Translations under genes and position numbers: made by a program
Notes under the pieces: model-generated
What the model was told of the DNA's origin: nothing
Database searches by the model: none
The model's input: the letters and a program-made list of their open reading frames with translations, nothing else
From: Prosthecobacter fusiformis
Lineage (GTDB): Bacteria; Verrucomicrobiota; Verrucomicrobiia; Verrucomicrobiales; Verrucomicrobiaceae
Direction: 5' to 3'
DNA length: 64,000 nucleotides
Assembly (NCBI RefSeq): GCF_004364345.1
Contig: NZ_SOCA01000006.1
Span: forward strand, 186,001 to 250,000
Shown here: in pieces, positions 14,422-23,632 of the stretch
How positions within the stretch are numbered: the first letter of the stretch is position 1
Layout of the letters: each line of letters begins with the position of its first letter

Positions 14422-17015
14422 TCCGGCATCACGGTCACAATGTGAGCGCTAGCCTGGGAGAAATAGGTGCGGGCGACGCGCCGGAGGTCTTCATCCGTGA
14501 GGGCTTCGACCTTGGCTGGTAGCTGGCTGAAGTTTTCATAACCGAGACCGTTAAGTTCGTTCCAACCGTAAACATCGGCGAGGCTGCCATTGCCCTGCTG
14601 GGCACGCAGCCAGCCGGAGCGCCAGGTGGTTTTGGAACGCTGGATTTCATCGGCTGTCAGGCCGTTTTTGACCAAGTCCTCGATCTGAACCAAAATTTCC
14701 TGCTGGGCGAGGGCGGCCTTCTCAGCACTGGTGCCGACGTAAAAATAAAAGGCTCCGGCACCGAGTGCAGAAAACTGTTGGGCACCGACATAGTAGGCCA
14801 GACCTAGCTCCTCGCGGATGCGGTTGAAAAGACGGCTGCCCATGTCACTGCAAGCTTCGTCAATGAGGGCCAGGGCTTGGCTATCGGGATGGTGAAGGCC
14901 GACTGTGCGGAAGCCGATGACAATGATGGCCTGTTCCTTGTCCATGTGCAGTTCATGCTGGCCGGGCTTGACCTCGGCCGTGACCGGAAAGGCTGCCTGG
15001 GCATCGTAATGGCGAGTGCCTTTTTTCAGCTTGCCGAGAGCTTTTTCCACCTGCTTGCGGACGGTGGCGGCTTTGATGTCACCATGAATGGAAATGACGC
15101 CATTGGCTCCGACGAGGGACTTGCTCAGCATGGCGCGGCAGGTTTCCACTTTCAGCGCTTTGACGGATTCTTCCGTACCTAAGGCCGTGCGGGCGAAGGG
15201 GGTGCCTGCAAAGATTTCCTTGCGTGCATGGCGCATAGCTACCGTGAGAGGATCTTCTTTCTCTTCCAGGATGGAGGCGATCTGACGCTTCTGCACTTCC
15301 TTGAGCTGAGCGGCTGGCAGGGTGGCATTTTGAATGAGATCGGCGATGAGGTTCAGCCCCTTGGCTTCATCCCCGCGCATGACATCACTGCCTAACAAAT
15401 AACGATGTGCATCCGCTGTGCATTGGAGCGAGCCGCCGAGGTTCTCCAGCTCGGAGGCAATCTCCGCCGCTGTGCGGGTCTTGGTTCCTTTTAACAGCAA
15501 GGCTGCGGAGACCTGCGTGGCTCCGCCGTTGGCTGCCGTTTCTGCAGGTACACCGGCCAGGAAGCTGGCGCGAATGGAGACCAGCGGCAGGCGTGGATTT
15601 TCGCCAATGAGCAGCGTCAGTCCATTCGGCAGGACGAAGCGCTGGATGGCGTTTTTCGTGGTGGTAGTGTGCGTGGATGCGGAGGTGGTTTCCACATCTG
15701 GACCGACCATCGCGACACTGCATGAGGCGGGTGTCAAATAACGGCGCGCGGCATCGCGGATGGCCGTGGGGGTGAGGGCGCGGACGGCGGCCAGGTAATG
15801 CTGGGCGTGGTCCAGCGTGCCTGCATTCAGCCAACTGCTGCCGAGGGATGCGGCCTGCCCCTTGGTGGTGGCCAGTGTGCGCACTTGCCCCCCGATGGTG
15901 GCACGGACAGCTTTGGCCAGCTCGGCCACTGTGGGGCCTTTGGCCTTCAGGGTTTCGATAACTTCCAGCATGGCCTTCTGGCAGGCTTCGACGTCTTTTG
16001 GATCGCATTCTGCCTCAGTATTGAAGACGCCGCATTCAGGCGCACCCCAGGCACCCGCCCAGACCCAGTGGGCGATGCTGCGCTTTTCCCGCAGTTCTTG
16101 ATAAAGACGTGAACTGCGGCCGGAGCCAAGAAGGAAGGCCAGCACGTCTAACGCGGCTTTATCTTGGTGACCTTCTCCTGGAATCTGCCAGCCGAGGGCG
16201 AGCCGGGTGAGTTCCGTGTCAAAGTTTTTGCGGCCTTCTCGGAGGCCACGCTGCGGTGCCTCCTCCGGTAGCAAAATGGGTTCATAGGGACGGCGTTCCC
16301 AGTCGCCTAACAAACGTTGTGCGGCTGCAAAGCATTCTTCCGCATTCACTGCGCCGGCGATGACGACAAAACAGTTGTTAGGCACATAATGACGACTGAC
16401 AAAGCCCGCCACATCATCGCGGCTCACTTGGTCAAACACGGCACGGTGGCCGATGATGGGATGCTTCAGCGGATGCTTGCGGAAGGAGGTGCTCTGCACC
16501 AGATGCTGGACCACGGAGCCGGCATCGTCATTGTCCATGGCCATTTCACGGCGGATGACGTCCTGCTCTTTTTGCAGTTCCAGGGGATCAATTTTGGAAT
16601 GGCGAACCATGTCTGCCAGAATGTCCAGGTAGCCTTCCGTCTGGTCCGCCAGACCATCGATCCAGTAAACCGTGCGGTTAAAAGTGGTGTAGGCATTCAC
16701 ATAACCACCTAGCTCTTGGATGCCCTGGGAAATCTGGGAGGCGCTGCGCTTGACGGTGCCTTTGAAAAGCATGTGCTCCACACAATGGGCCAGTCCGGCA
16801 CCGGTCCATTTTTCCTCATGCAGGCTCCCGGCCTTGATCCAAATTTGTACGCTGACGAGCGGGTGCTCGTGATCTTCCCGAACAATGACATCCAATCCGT
16901 TGTCGAGGGTGCGCACTTCAGCCTTAAGGGCAGGGACAGCCAGATTAGAGCCTCCGCTGGCGGCTGGTGCAGGGGACTTGCGGGCGGGGGAGGAACGGAG
17001 ACGACGGGCAGGCAT
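14412..17015 (-). CDS. M16 family zinc peptidase, two-domain
   Basis: Insulinase-like (M16) protease of 867 residues made of two M16 halves in one chain. The first half has the inverted zinc motif H77-C-V-E80-H81 in AHCVEHMLFKGT. The second half (beginning near FVLPNGLTLLIGENP) has the same fold but no HxxEH, as expected for the inactive partner half that forms the chamber. The ATG at 17015 (MPARRLRSS) was chosen; a TTG at 17084 would add 23 residues. No clear signal peptide is seen after MPARRL, so the location is uncertain; relatives are periplasmic or cytosolic. The stop codon lies inside a hairpin repeat. Confidence 0.93.
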   Translation of the reverse strand: MPARRLRSSPARKSPAPAASGGSNLAVPALKAEVRTLDNGLDVIVREDHEHPLVSVQIWIKAGSLHEEKWTGAGLAHCVEHMLFKGTVKRSASQISQGIQELGGYVNAYTTFNRTVYWIDGLADQTEGYLDILADMVRHSKIDPLELQKEQDVIRREMAMDNDDAGSVVQHLVQSTSFRKHPLKHPIIGHRAVFDQVSRDDVAGFVSRHYVPNNCFVVIAGAVNAEECFAAAQRLLGDWERRPYEPILLPEEAPQRGLREGRKNFDTELTRLALGWQIPGEGHQDKAALDVLAFLLGSGRSSRLYQELREKRSIAHWVWAGAWGAPECGVFNTEAECDPKDVEACQKAMLEVIETLKAKGPTVAELAKAVRATIGGQVRTLATTKGQAASLGSSWLNAGTLDHAQHYLAAVRALTPTAIRDAARRYLTPASCSVAMVGPDVETTSASTHTTTTKNAIQRFVLPNGLTLLIGENPRLPLVSIRASFLAGVPAETAANGGATQVSAALLLKGTKTRTAAEIASELENLGGSLQCTADAHRYLLGSDVMRGDEAKGLNLIADLIQNATLPAAQLKEVQKRQIASILEEKEDPLTVAMRHARKEIFAGTPFARTALGTEESVKALKVETCRAMLSKSLVGANGVISIHGDIKAATVRKQVEKALGKLKKGTRHYDAQAAFPVTAEVKPGQHELHMDKEQAIIVIGFRTVGLHHPDSQALALIDEACSDMGSRLFNRIREELGLAYYVGAQQFSALGAGAFYFYVGTSAEKAALAQQEILVQIEDLVKNGLTADEIQRSKTTWRSGWLRAQQGNGSLADVYGWNELNGLGYENFSQLPAKVEALTDEDLRRVARTYFSQASAHIVTVMPEVQ

Positions 17016-17359
17016 GGAAGGGTGACAATGTGCGCGGGTGAGGCCGCTGGCAAGGCGGGTTGTGCAGAAGCGGTCCCCTCCCAAAAATCATACGCATACG
17101 TCGAAGGTCTGGCTGATTGGAGATAGCCACGCTCAGATTCTCAGCCCTTCGTTCAAAAGAGCGCAGGTCGATCCAGTTCTATTGAATGAGTCAAATGCTT
17201 AGCTCGAATTAGCATGATCCATGGAAATGGCAAATGGAGGCGGGAGCCGTCTTTTGCAGGCGTGAATCCGGAGCGAACTGCATCTGTGGCCAACCGAAAC
17301 TTGCACCGGGCACCATTCTTGCTCCCTTCCAGACTGCTTAACCACAAACATATCCCGAA
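17016..17359. other. Divergent intergenic region, M16 peptidase/fba
   Basis: About 340 bases between the divergent M16 peptidase and aldolase genes. It must hold both promoters. I see no strong repeat, no RNA motif and no convincing small gene; an AT-richer patch around 17180-17215 is the likeliest promoter zone, but no -35/-10 pair with proper spacing stands out. Confidence 0.5.
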
Positions 17360-18391
17360 ATGCCCGTCGCTACCCCTGCTCAATACCGTGCCATGCTTGA
17401 TGCTGCCCAAAAGGGCGGCTACGCCTACCCGGCCATCAACGTCACCTCCCTGCCCACCATCAACGGAGCGCTGAAGGCCTTTGCGGAATCGAAGTCGGAC
17501 GGCATCATCCAGGTTTCCACCGGCGGCGGAGAATTCGCCTCAGGCACGTCTGTGAAAGACATGGCGCTGGGAGCCATCGTGCTCGCTGAGGCCGTGCATA
17601 CCTTGGCTGAGCGTTACAACGTCCTGGTGGCCCTTCATACCGACCACTGCCATCCCAAGAATGTGGAGAAATTCCTGAAGCCCCTGCTTGCTGCTACCAA
17701 AGCCCGTCGTGAGGCTGGCAAAGGCAACCTTTTCAACAGCCACATGTTCGACGGCTCCGAACTGCCGCTGGAAGAAAACATGCGCATCTCCAAGGAACTG
17801 CTGCAGGAGTGCGCCGACCTGGACATCATCCTGGAAATCGAAGCCGGTGTCGTCGGTGGTGAAGAAGATGGTCATGACACCTCTGGCGTCTCCAATGACA
17901 AGCTTTACACCACGCCTGAAGACATGCTGGTGGTCTATGAGACCCTCAACGGCATCGGTCGGTTCATGTTCGCCGCCACCTTTGGCAACGTCCACGGAGC
18001 TTATAAACCCGGCGCGGTGAAACTGAAGCCCACCATCCTCAAGGACGGTCAGGCCGCAGTCACCGGCAAATACGGTGAAACAGCCGAAATGGACCTCGTC
18101 TTCCACGGCGGCAGCGGCACGCCCCTGGAAGAAATCCGCGAGACATTGGGCTACGGCGTGATCAAAATGAACATCGATACCGATACCCAGTATGCCTTCA
18201 CCCGCCCTCTGGTGGATCACATGATGAAGAACTACTCCGGCTGTCTCAAGATCGACGGTGAAGTGGGCGACAAAAAAGCCTACGATCCCCGCAGCTACCT
18301 GAAGAAGGGCGAGCAGGGCCTCTGCGAGCGTATGAAGGAAGCCTGCAACGACCTCCTCAGCACGGGCAATACCATCTTCGGTACCGTTTAA
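17360..18391 (+). CDS. fbaA: Class II fructose-bisphosphate aldolase
   Basis: Zinc-dependent aldolase that interconverts fructose 1,6-bisphosphate with dihydroxyacetone phosphate and glyceraldehyde 3-phosphate. It has 343 residues, the length of class IIA enzymes. Visible residues are the LHTDHCHP block (D95 and zinc-binding H96), the Glu-rich EIEAGVVGGEEDG stretch, the zinc His in FGNVHGAY, and the phosphate-binding FHGGSGT and KMNIDTDTQYA segments. It is monocistronic, with its own upstream region and a strong terminator directly behind it. Confidence 0.97.
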   Translation: MPVATPAQYRAMLDAAQKGGYAYPAINVTSLPTINGALKAFAESKSDGIIQVSTGGGEFASGTSVKDMALGAIVLAEAVHTLAERYNVLVALHTDHCHPKNVEKFLKPLLAATKARREAGKGNLFNSHMFDGSELPLEENMRISKELLQECADLDIILEIEAGVVGGEEDGHDTSGVSNDKLYTTPEDMLVVYETLNGIGRFMFAATFGNVHGAYKPGAVKLKPTILKDGQAAVTGKYGETAEMDLVFHGGSGTPLEEIRETLGYGVIKMNIDTDTQYAFTRPLVDHMMKNYSGCLKIDGEVGDKKAYDPRSYLKKGEQGLCERMKEACNDLLSTGNTIFGTV

Positions 18392-18407
18392 TCGGACCTG
18401 AATCCTC

Positions 18408-18442
18408 AAAGCCGGGCGGATGCGAGTCTGCCCGGCTTTTTT
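18408..18442 (+). terminator. fbaA intrinsic terminator
   Basis: Perfect 10-bp stem AAAGCCGGGC (18408-18417) with GCCCGGCTTT (18430-18439), loop of 12 bases, ending in a run of six T. It begins 17 bases after the aldolase stop codon. Confidence 0.93.
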
Positions 18443-18481
18443 GCGCCTTTTTGAGACAGGTCGCACTTCGGGTGATCGTTG

Positions 18482-19918
18482 ATGGCAAGCATGCGCCGCT
18501 TCCTCGCTTGTTTACTTTTGGGTTATACCTCACTGCTCGTTGCCGCCGACCAGCCGAATGTGGTGGTCATTTTTATGGATGACATGGGCTATGCGGATGT
18601 GAGCTGTTTCGGTGCCCAGGGGTACAAGACACCGAACATTGACCGCCTGGCCCAGGAGGGGAGGAAGTTCACGAATCTCCACGTTCCCCAGCCCGTATGC
18701 AGTGCCTCGCGTGCAGGCTTGCTCACTGGTTGTTACCCGAACCGTATCGGCATTCATGGAGCTCTTTCCCCCAAGGTGAAACACGGTATCCATGCCGATG
18801 AAGTGACCCTGGCTGAAGTGGCTAAACAAAAGGGTTATGCCACCTCTGCCGTAGGCAAATGGCACCTTGGGCACTTGCCACCGTTTTTGCCCACCCGGCA
18901 CGGTTTTGATGAATATTACGGCCTGCCTTATTCCAATGACATGTGGCCCTTCCACCCGGAGGCAAAGCCGGGGAGTTATCCAAAACTACCCATGTACGAC
19001 GGTGAAAAGATTGTGGATGAAGAAGTGACGCCCGAGGACCAAACTCGCCTGACCACGGACTACACCACCCGCGCCGTCAGCTTCATCGAGCGCAACAAAG
19101 AGAAGCCTTTTTTCCTCTACCTGGCCCACAGCATGGTGCATGTGCCGCTCTTTGTGAGTGATCAATTCAAGGGCAAATCAGGCGAAGGCCTCTATGCGGA
19201 TGTCATGCTGGAGGTGGATTGGTCAGTCGGCCAGGTCATGGATGCACTGGAGAAAAACGGCCTCAAGGAGAATACCTGGATCATCTTCACTTCGGACAAT
19301 GGCCCCTGGCTCAGCTATGGGGATCATGCAGGCTCCGCTGGGGTTTTGCGTGAGGGCAAAGGCACCGTCTGGGAGGGCGGCACCCGGGTCACGGGCATCA
19401 TGCGCTGGCCGGCCAAAATCCCCGCAGGCACCACCACAGATGCCATGCTCATGACCATCGATATCCTGCCTACCTTTGCCGCTGTCATCGGTGCAGATCT
19501 GCCCAAACACCCCATTGATGGCAAAAACATCTGGCCTCTGATCGCTGGAGAAAAAGACGCCAAAAATCCCCACGACGTTTACGCCTACTATTATCATCAA
19601 AACGAGCTTCAGGCCGTCACCAGCGGGGATGGGCGCTGGAAGCTCGTTTTCCCCCACGGCTACCGTACACTGGGAGATCAAGCCCCGGCTATGGGTGGAA
19701 AGCCCGTCAAATATCAGGCAGGGAAGGTGCTGCAACCCGAGCTTTACGACCTGTATGCGGACCTCAGCGAGGCAAAAAATGTAGCCACCGCTTATCCTCA
19801 AGAGGTAGCCCGTCTGGAGGCAGGTGCTGCCCGCATACGGGCTGAATTGGGGGATAAGCTGTCCGGTCAGGCGCACGGTGCTGGTAGCCGCCAGGCGGGA
19901 CAAAGCGCGCAGGAATAG
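18482..19918 (+). CDS. Secreted type I sulfatase, CSASR motif
   Basis: Arylsulfatase of about 478 residues with signal peptide (MRRFLACLLLGYTSLLVAA), metal ligands in IFMDDMGYAD and the canonical formylglycine motif C-S-A-S-R followed by AGLLTGCYPNR. IGAWHLG-type His/Lys is present as VGKWHLG, and FTSDNGPW supplies further ligands. The ATG at 18482 is preferred over a TTG at 18479; the ATG at 18491 is also possible. Unlike the two sulfatases at 7-11 kb, it has no polybasic tail and uses a CxAxR rather than CxPxR motif. It stands alone after the aldolase terminator. Confidence 0.95.
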   Translation: MASMRRFLACLLLGYTSLLVAADQPNVVVIFMDDMGYADVSCFGAQGYKTPNIDRLAQEGRKFTNLHVPQPVCSASRAGLLTGCYPNRIGIHGALSPKVKHGIHADEVTLAEVAKQKGYATSAVGKWHLGHLPPFLPTRHGFDEYYGLPYSNDMWPFHPEAKPGSYPKLPMYDGEKIVDEEVTPEDQTRLTTDYTTRAVSFIERNKEKPFFLYLAHSMVHVPLFVSDQFKGKSGEGLYADVMLEVDWSVGQVMDALEKNGLKENTWIIFTSDNGPWLSYGDHAGSAGVLREGKGTVWEGGTRVTGIMRWPAKIPAGTTTDAMLMTIDILPTFAAVIGADLPKHPIDGKNIWPLIAGEKDAKNPHDVYAYYYHQNELQAVTSGDGRWKLVFPHGYRTLGDQAPAMGGKPVKYQAGKVLQPELYDLYADLSEAKNVATAYPQEVARLEAGAARIRAELGDKLSGQAHGAGSRQAGQSAQE

Positions 19919-20191
19919 TGCTACCCAGCCCTGATCTCACCGCGAACAGGGTAAAAACCCGCTTGGAGGCCTTCAGTTGCAAAAAATAAGCCACTGGGGG
20001 CATCCTGCACGCAGCATGAAAAGGGCTGTTTGGGCCCTCAAACGCTGATTTCCAGCCGTTTTGATCCAATTTTTTGTCATTTCCGAAAATCGCGTCTTGC
20101 TGCCAGAGCCTCTTTGCGGATAAAAATAAAAAATCCCGATTGTGAAGCAGCCATGCGGTAAGAACACACCAAGGATACCTGCCCCCCAACC

Positions 20192-20803
20192 ATGATGAAA
20201 ATTTACATAGTTCTCGCGTTCTTAGCTTCTGGCATCACTGCTGGCCTTGCCCAGAGTGAGTCAGTTCAGGTGAAAGGTGAAAAGCTTCAGATCAATTCCA
20301 TCCAGACGCCCCAGTTCTCTGCGAGCAACGTGGGTGAGAAGCGCTGGCGTCCGAAGGATTGGCTGGAAGTGGATCTGCCTTTCGAAATCAAACTGGCTAA
20401 TGACGCCGGTGGCCGCAATGGCAGTCTGGCCGTGCTGACGGTCAATTTTTACATCGGCCTCAATGCTCAGACAAAGGATGGCAAATATGAAGTCATCAAA
20501 GGTGTCTTCAATTACGTGGATATTCCCGCCTCGGAAAAGTGCCACGGGCTGGCTTATGTAGCCCCCGCCACTCTGCGCCGCATCCTCATGAAGGAAAATT
20601 TCACCGCCAATTCTGACATCAAGGCCTGGGGTTATGAGGTGATGCTTGATGGCAAACGCGTGGCGGGTGATTCCAGCATGGGTGCCGCCTGGTGGGAAAA
20701 AGCGGAGTCCTTCAATATGAATGACGGGGTGATGCTTTCCAAGGCGGAGACACCATTTGGTATCCTTTGGGGCGACTACGATGTCGGCGTCAAGAAGCAG
20801 TAA
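20192..20803 (+). CDS. Amuc_1102-family pilus-like protein
   Basis: Exported protein of 203 residues with a signal peptide (cleavage after GLAQ near residue 21). The mature part is beta-rich (WLEVDLPFEIKL, LTVNFYIGLNA, GYEVMLDGKRVAG). Size, signal and position directly upstream of a PilM-like gene match the verrucomicrobial Amuc_1102 family, named after the Akkermansia gene at the same place in the same locus. The family has no proven biochemical role; it is thought to be a periplasmic or surface part of a pilus-like assembly. It is the first gene of the five-gene locus, 51 bases before the next. Confidence 0.8.
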   Translation: MMKIYIVLAFLASGITAGLAQSESVQVKGEKLQINSIQTPQFSASNVGEKRWRPKDWLEVDLPFEIKLANDAGGRNGSLAVLTVNFYIGLNAQTKDGKYEVIKGVFNYVDIPASEKCHGLAYVAPATLRRILMKENFTANSDIKAWGYEVMLDGKRVAGDSSMGAAWWEKAESFNMNDGVMLSKAETPFGILWGDYDVGVKKQ

Positions 20804-20854
20804 TTTGCTCCTGGCTCAACCTCACATCCACGGCAAGTTTTAGAAATAAACAGC

Positions 20855-22597
20855 ATGGCAGACAGCAAAAGCATAGCGGTCCTGAATCTCGGCTCACAGA
20901 GGTTGTCAGGTGCCATTTTCGGTAAGTCAGGGGGCGATCTCGTGCTGAAAAAGTACGAGTTTCTGGACATGAGCGGCGATCCTACCGTGGACGCCTCGCG
21001 CATTCCTCAGCTCAATGTCGGCCTTCAGGAAATCGTGGACCGCTTGAAGATCAAGGGCAGTTCCGTTAATTTTGCTGTCGCGGGTCACACTGTCTTTTCA
21101 CGCTTTGTGAAGCTCCCACCTGTCCAGGGTGACCGCATGGACCAAATCGTGGAATTTGAGGCCCGTCAAAACGTGCCTTTCCCCATCAATGAAGTCACAT
21201 GGGATTATGAAGTGGTCTCCGAGGCGGGCGAGACGGAGGTCATCATTGTGGCCATCAAGTCCGACTCTCTCAATGAGGTCAATGAATCCGTAAACCGCGC
21301 TGGCCTGAGCACAAATTGCGTGGATCTGGCCCCTCTGGCCCTCTTCAATTCCTTCCGCTACAGCTATCCGGATGTGGACGAGGCTGCGGTGATCATCGAC
21401 CTCGGTGCCCGCTCGACGAACCTCGTGTTCGTGGAAGAAGGCAAATTTTTCACCCGCAATGTCCTGGTCGGCGGCGCGAGCATCACCAATGCAGTCGCCA
21501 AAGAATTCAGCCTTAGCTTTGCAGAAGCTGAGCAGCAGAAAATCGCCGCAGGCTTCGTCGCCCAAGGCGGCGCTGTGGAGGAGCATCCAGATCCCGCCGT
21601 GGCCGCCCTTTCCAAGGTGATCCGCAATGCCGCCACCCGGCTGCACAGTGAGATCATGCGCACCATCAACTACTATCGCACCCAGCAGGGCGGCTCCCAG
21701 CCTAAGCGTGTTTTTGTCTGCGGTGGCGGTGCTCTGCTTGGCAACATGACGCTGTTCCTGGAGGAAAAGCTGAAGCTGCCTGTGGAAATCTTCAATCCCC
21801 TGCGCGGTGTCCAGATGGACCGTGGAGTGAATGCGGATGAAGTCTCCCATGACGCGCCTTTCTTTGCAGAGCTGGTCGGCCTCGCCCTCCGCTCCGCAGG
21901 TTCCTGTCCTTCTGAGATTGAGCTTGTGCCGGATGTCGTAGCCAATGCCCGTGATGGTGCTCGTCGTGCGCCTGCTCTGATCATGGCTGGCATCTGCCTC
22001 TGGGCCGCCCTCGGTGCGGGCATGATGTATTTCAAGAACGCTGAGCGTGTCACCCAGGAAAAGCTGAGTGAGATGCAGGTGGAAAACAACCAGCTCACGA
22101 CTTTGGCCAATCAAATCCGCGCCCTGGACATCACCTTGGCGCAGTCCGTGACCCAGACGGAGCCATTGATTAAGGCCGTCGGAGATCGCTCCTACTGGGT
22201 GCGCCTGCTTCATGAAATCAATCAGAAGTTCGACAATGACCTCATCTGGCTGACCGTGGTGGAGCCGCTCAAAGACGGCAAGCCCATTACCGTTCCTCTC
22301 TTCGGTCAGGAAAATGAGCCGACACCGACGACCGCCCCTGCCGCCAAAAAGGGTGTAGTCGCTCAGCCTGTGTATGAACTCCGTATCCAGGGCCTTTACC
22401 GGAAGAATGATGAAGGTGAGCAGGTGGTTTACCGCTTCGCCAGTGCCCTCGCCAAACTGCCATGGTTCGCAGCGGAGAAGTTCGAAGAAAAACGCGCCAA
22501 TTTCGTGAGCGCTGAAAGCGGCATCGAAGAGGACCGCTATGCCTACAAATTTAACATCAAGCTGCCCCTTCAGCAGCCCATGCAATTCAAAAACTGA
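20855..22597 (+). CDS. Amuc_1101-family PilM-like protein with PilN-like half
   Basis: A 580-residue protein. Residues 1-350 resemble the actin-like ATPase PilM: AVLNLGSQRLSGAIFG at the start, VIIDLGARSTNLVFVEEG in the middle and RVFVCGGGALLGNM for the adenosine loop. A TM helix at about 373-392 is followed by a coiled-coil region and an alpha/beta domain like PilN. The gene therefore looks like a PilM-PilN fusion, spanning cytoplasm and periplasm. It ends on TGATG with the next gene starting on the last base. In type IV pilus systems PilM and PilN connect the cytoplasmic motor to the secretin. Confidence 0.85.
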   Translation: MADSKSIAVLNLGSQRLSGAIFGKSGGDLVLKKYEFLDMSGDPTVDASRIPQLNVGLQEIVDRLKIKGSSVNFAVAGHTVFSRFVKLPPVQGDRMDQIVEFEARQNVPFPINEVTWDYEVVSEAGETEVIIVAIKSDSLNEVNESVNRAGLSTNCVDLAPLALFNSFRYSYPDVDEAAVIIDLGARSTNLVFVEEGKFFTRNVLVGGASITNAVAKEFSLSFAEAEQQKIAAGFVAQGGAVEEHPDPAVAALSKVIRNAATRLHSEIMRTINYYRTQQGGSQPKRVFVCGGGALLGNMTLFLEEKLKLPVEIFNPLRGVQMDRGVNADEVSHDAPFFAELVGLALRSAGSCPSEIELVPDVVANARDGARRAPALIMAGICLWAALGAGMMYFKNAERVTQEKLSEMQVENNQLTTLANQIRALDITLAQSVTQTEPLIKAVGDRSYWVRLLHEINQKFDNDLIWLTVVEPLKDGKPITVPLFGQENEPTPTTAPAAKKGVVAQPVYELRIQGLYRKNDEGEQVVYRFASALAKLPWFAAEKFEEKRANFVSAESGIEEDRYAYKFNIKLPLQQPMQFKN

Positions 22598-23592
22598 TGA
22601 GCTGGATTCAACAAAATAAATTGCCTGCCGCCATTCTTGGCGTGTCGGCAGCAGGTGCGGCAGGTCTGGGCTTCATGCTTTTTTCCGCCTATTCGAGTTA
22701 CAACACCACCCTGGATCAGTTTGATGCTGTGAACAACAGCCTCGCCGGGTTGAAGAGTGCCGTTCTGCCTCCCTCCCCGGAAAACTTGGCCATCAAGCAG
22801 GGCCTGGTCAAAGAATTCGCCGACGTTGCGGGTAAGCTTTCCTTGGTGCTCAACACCATGCAGGCTGAAAGCCTTCCAAAGCCCACGACGGATACCGAGT
22901 TCCAGGCCAAGCTGAAGGCGAAGATCGCCGAATCACGGAAAATGGCCGCCGAGCGTGGCATGGTTCTGCCTGCCGTCTATAACTTGGCTTTCGACCGTTA
23001 TACGGGTGAGCTGCCAAAATCCAATGAGATCGCCACCCAGCTTTCCGGTTACCTGGATGCGGTGGACTCCATCGTGGGCGCTTTTGCTAAGGCAGGTGTC
23101 CGCCAAGTGGATTCACTGGAGCGCTCCGAACTGGCTTCTGAAAAATCCGAACCAGCCAAACCCACGACGCCTCAGAGACCCATGCCAGGTCGCCCCGTCG
23201 CCCCGGCTGCTGCCCCACAGCTCACCGAGCGTCGTCAGGTCACGGCTTTGCTGACATTGGATCAGGCTGCTCTCCAGCAGCTCATGAGCAATCTGGCCAG
23301 CCCATCGGAGACGACTTATTTTACCGTCGTGCGTCTTCTTCGTATTGAAAACGAAAGACAGGATGGTCCGCTCAGGTCAGAAATGAACCTTCCCGGTCCC
23401 AGTACGGACGCTGTAGATCCAGCCTTGGTGCCTGCAGGAGATCCGAACGCGCCTGCGGCCCCCGCAGGCCCGGTTGCTGCGGCTCCCGTGGATGCCGTCG
23501 CCGTGCTCGGCAATGAACGCCTGCGTGTTTATATGGAAATCGACCTGGTCTATTTCTTGGGCGCACAAACGGCTAGCACAGGCACGCGTTAA
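22597..23592 (+). CDS. Amuc_1100-family pilus-like protein (PilO-like)
   Basis: A 331-residue protein with one N-terminal TM helix (about 10-32), a coiled-coil stretch and a periplasmic alpha/beta domain, then a Pro/Ala-rich insert (about 190-205 and 275-300). Position between the PilM-like gene and the Amuc_1099-type gene, length and topology all match Amuc_1100, the Akkermansia protein known for affecting host gut barrier and TLR2 signalling. Its structural role is PilO-like. Here it occurs in a genome whose other genes suggest a non-mucosal, polysaccharide-degrading life, so host signalling should not be assumed. Confidence 0.82.
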   Translation: MSWIQQNKLPAAILGVSAAGAAGLGFMLFSAYSSYNTTLDQFDAVNNSLAGLKSAVLPPSPENLAIKQGLVKEFADVAGKLSLVLNTMQAESLPKPTTDTEFQAKLKAKIAESRKMAAERGMVLPAVYNLAFDRYTGELPKSNEIATQLSGYLDAVDSIVGAFAKAGVRQVDSLERSELASEKSEPAKPTTPQRPMPGRPVAPAAAPQLTERRQVTALLTLDQAALQQLMSNLASPSETTYFTVVRLLRIENERQDGPLRSEMNLPGPSTDAVDPALVPAGDPNAPAAPAGPVAAAPVDAVAVLGNERLRVYMEIDLVYFLGAQTASTGTR

Positions 23593-23632
23593 GACCGCTG
23601 CCGCCATCACGACACAACTTTGAATTAGCCAT

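Noticed and set aside
21098-22585. A 495-codon open frame antisense to the PilM-like gene, and a similar one opposite rho (27937-29388)
   Set aside because: Both are shadows of strongly biased coding frames, without start context or recognisable motifs.
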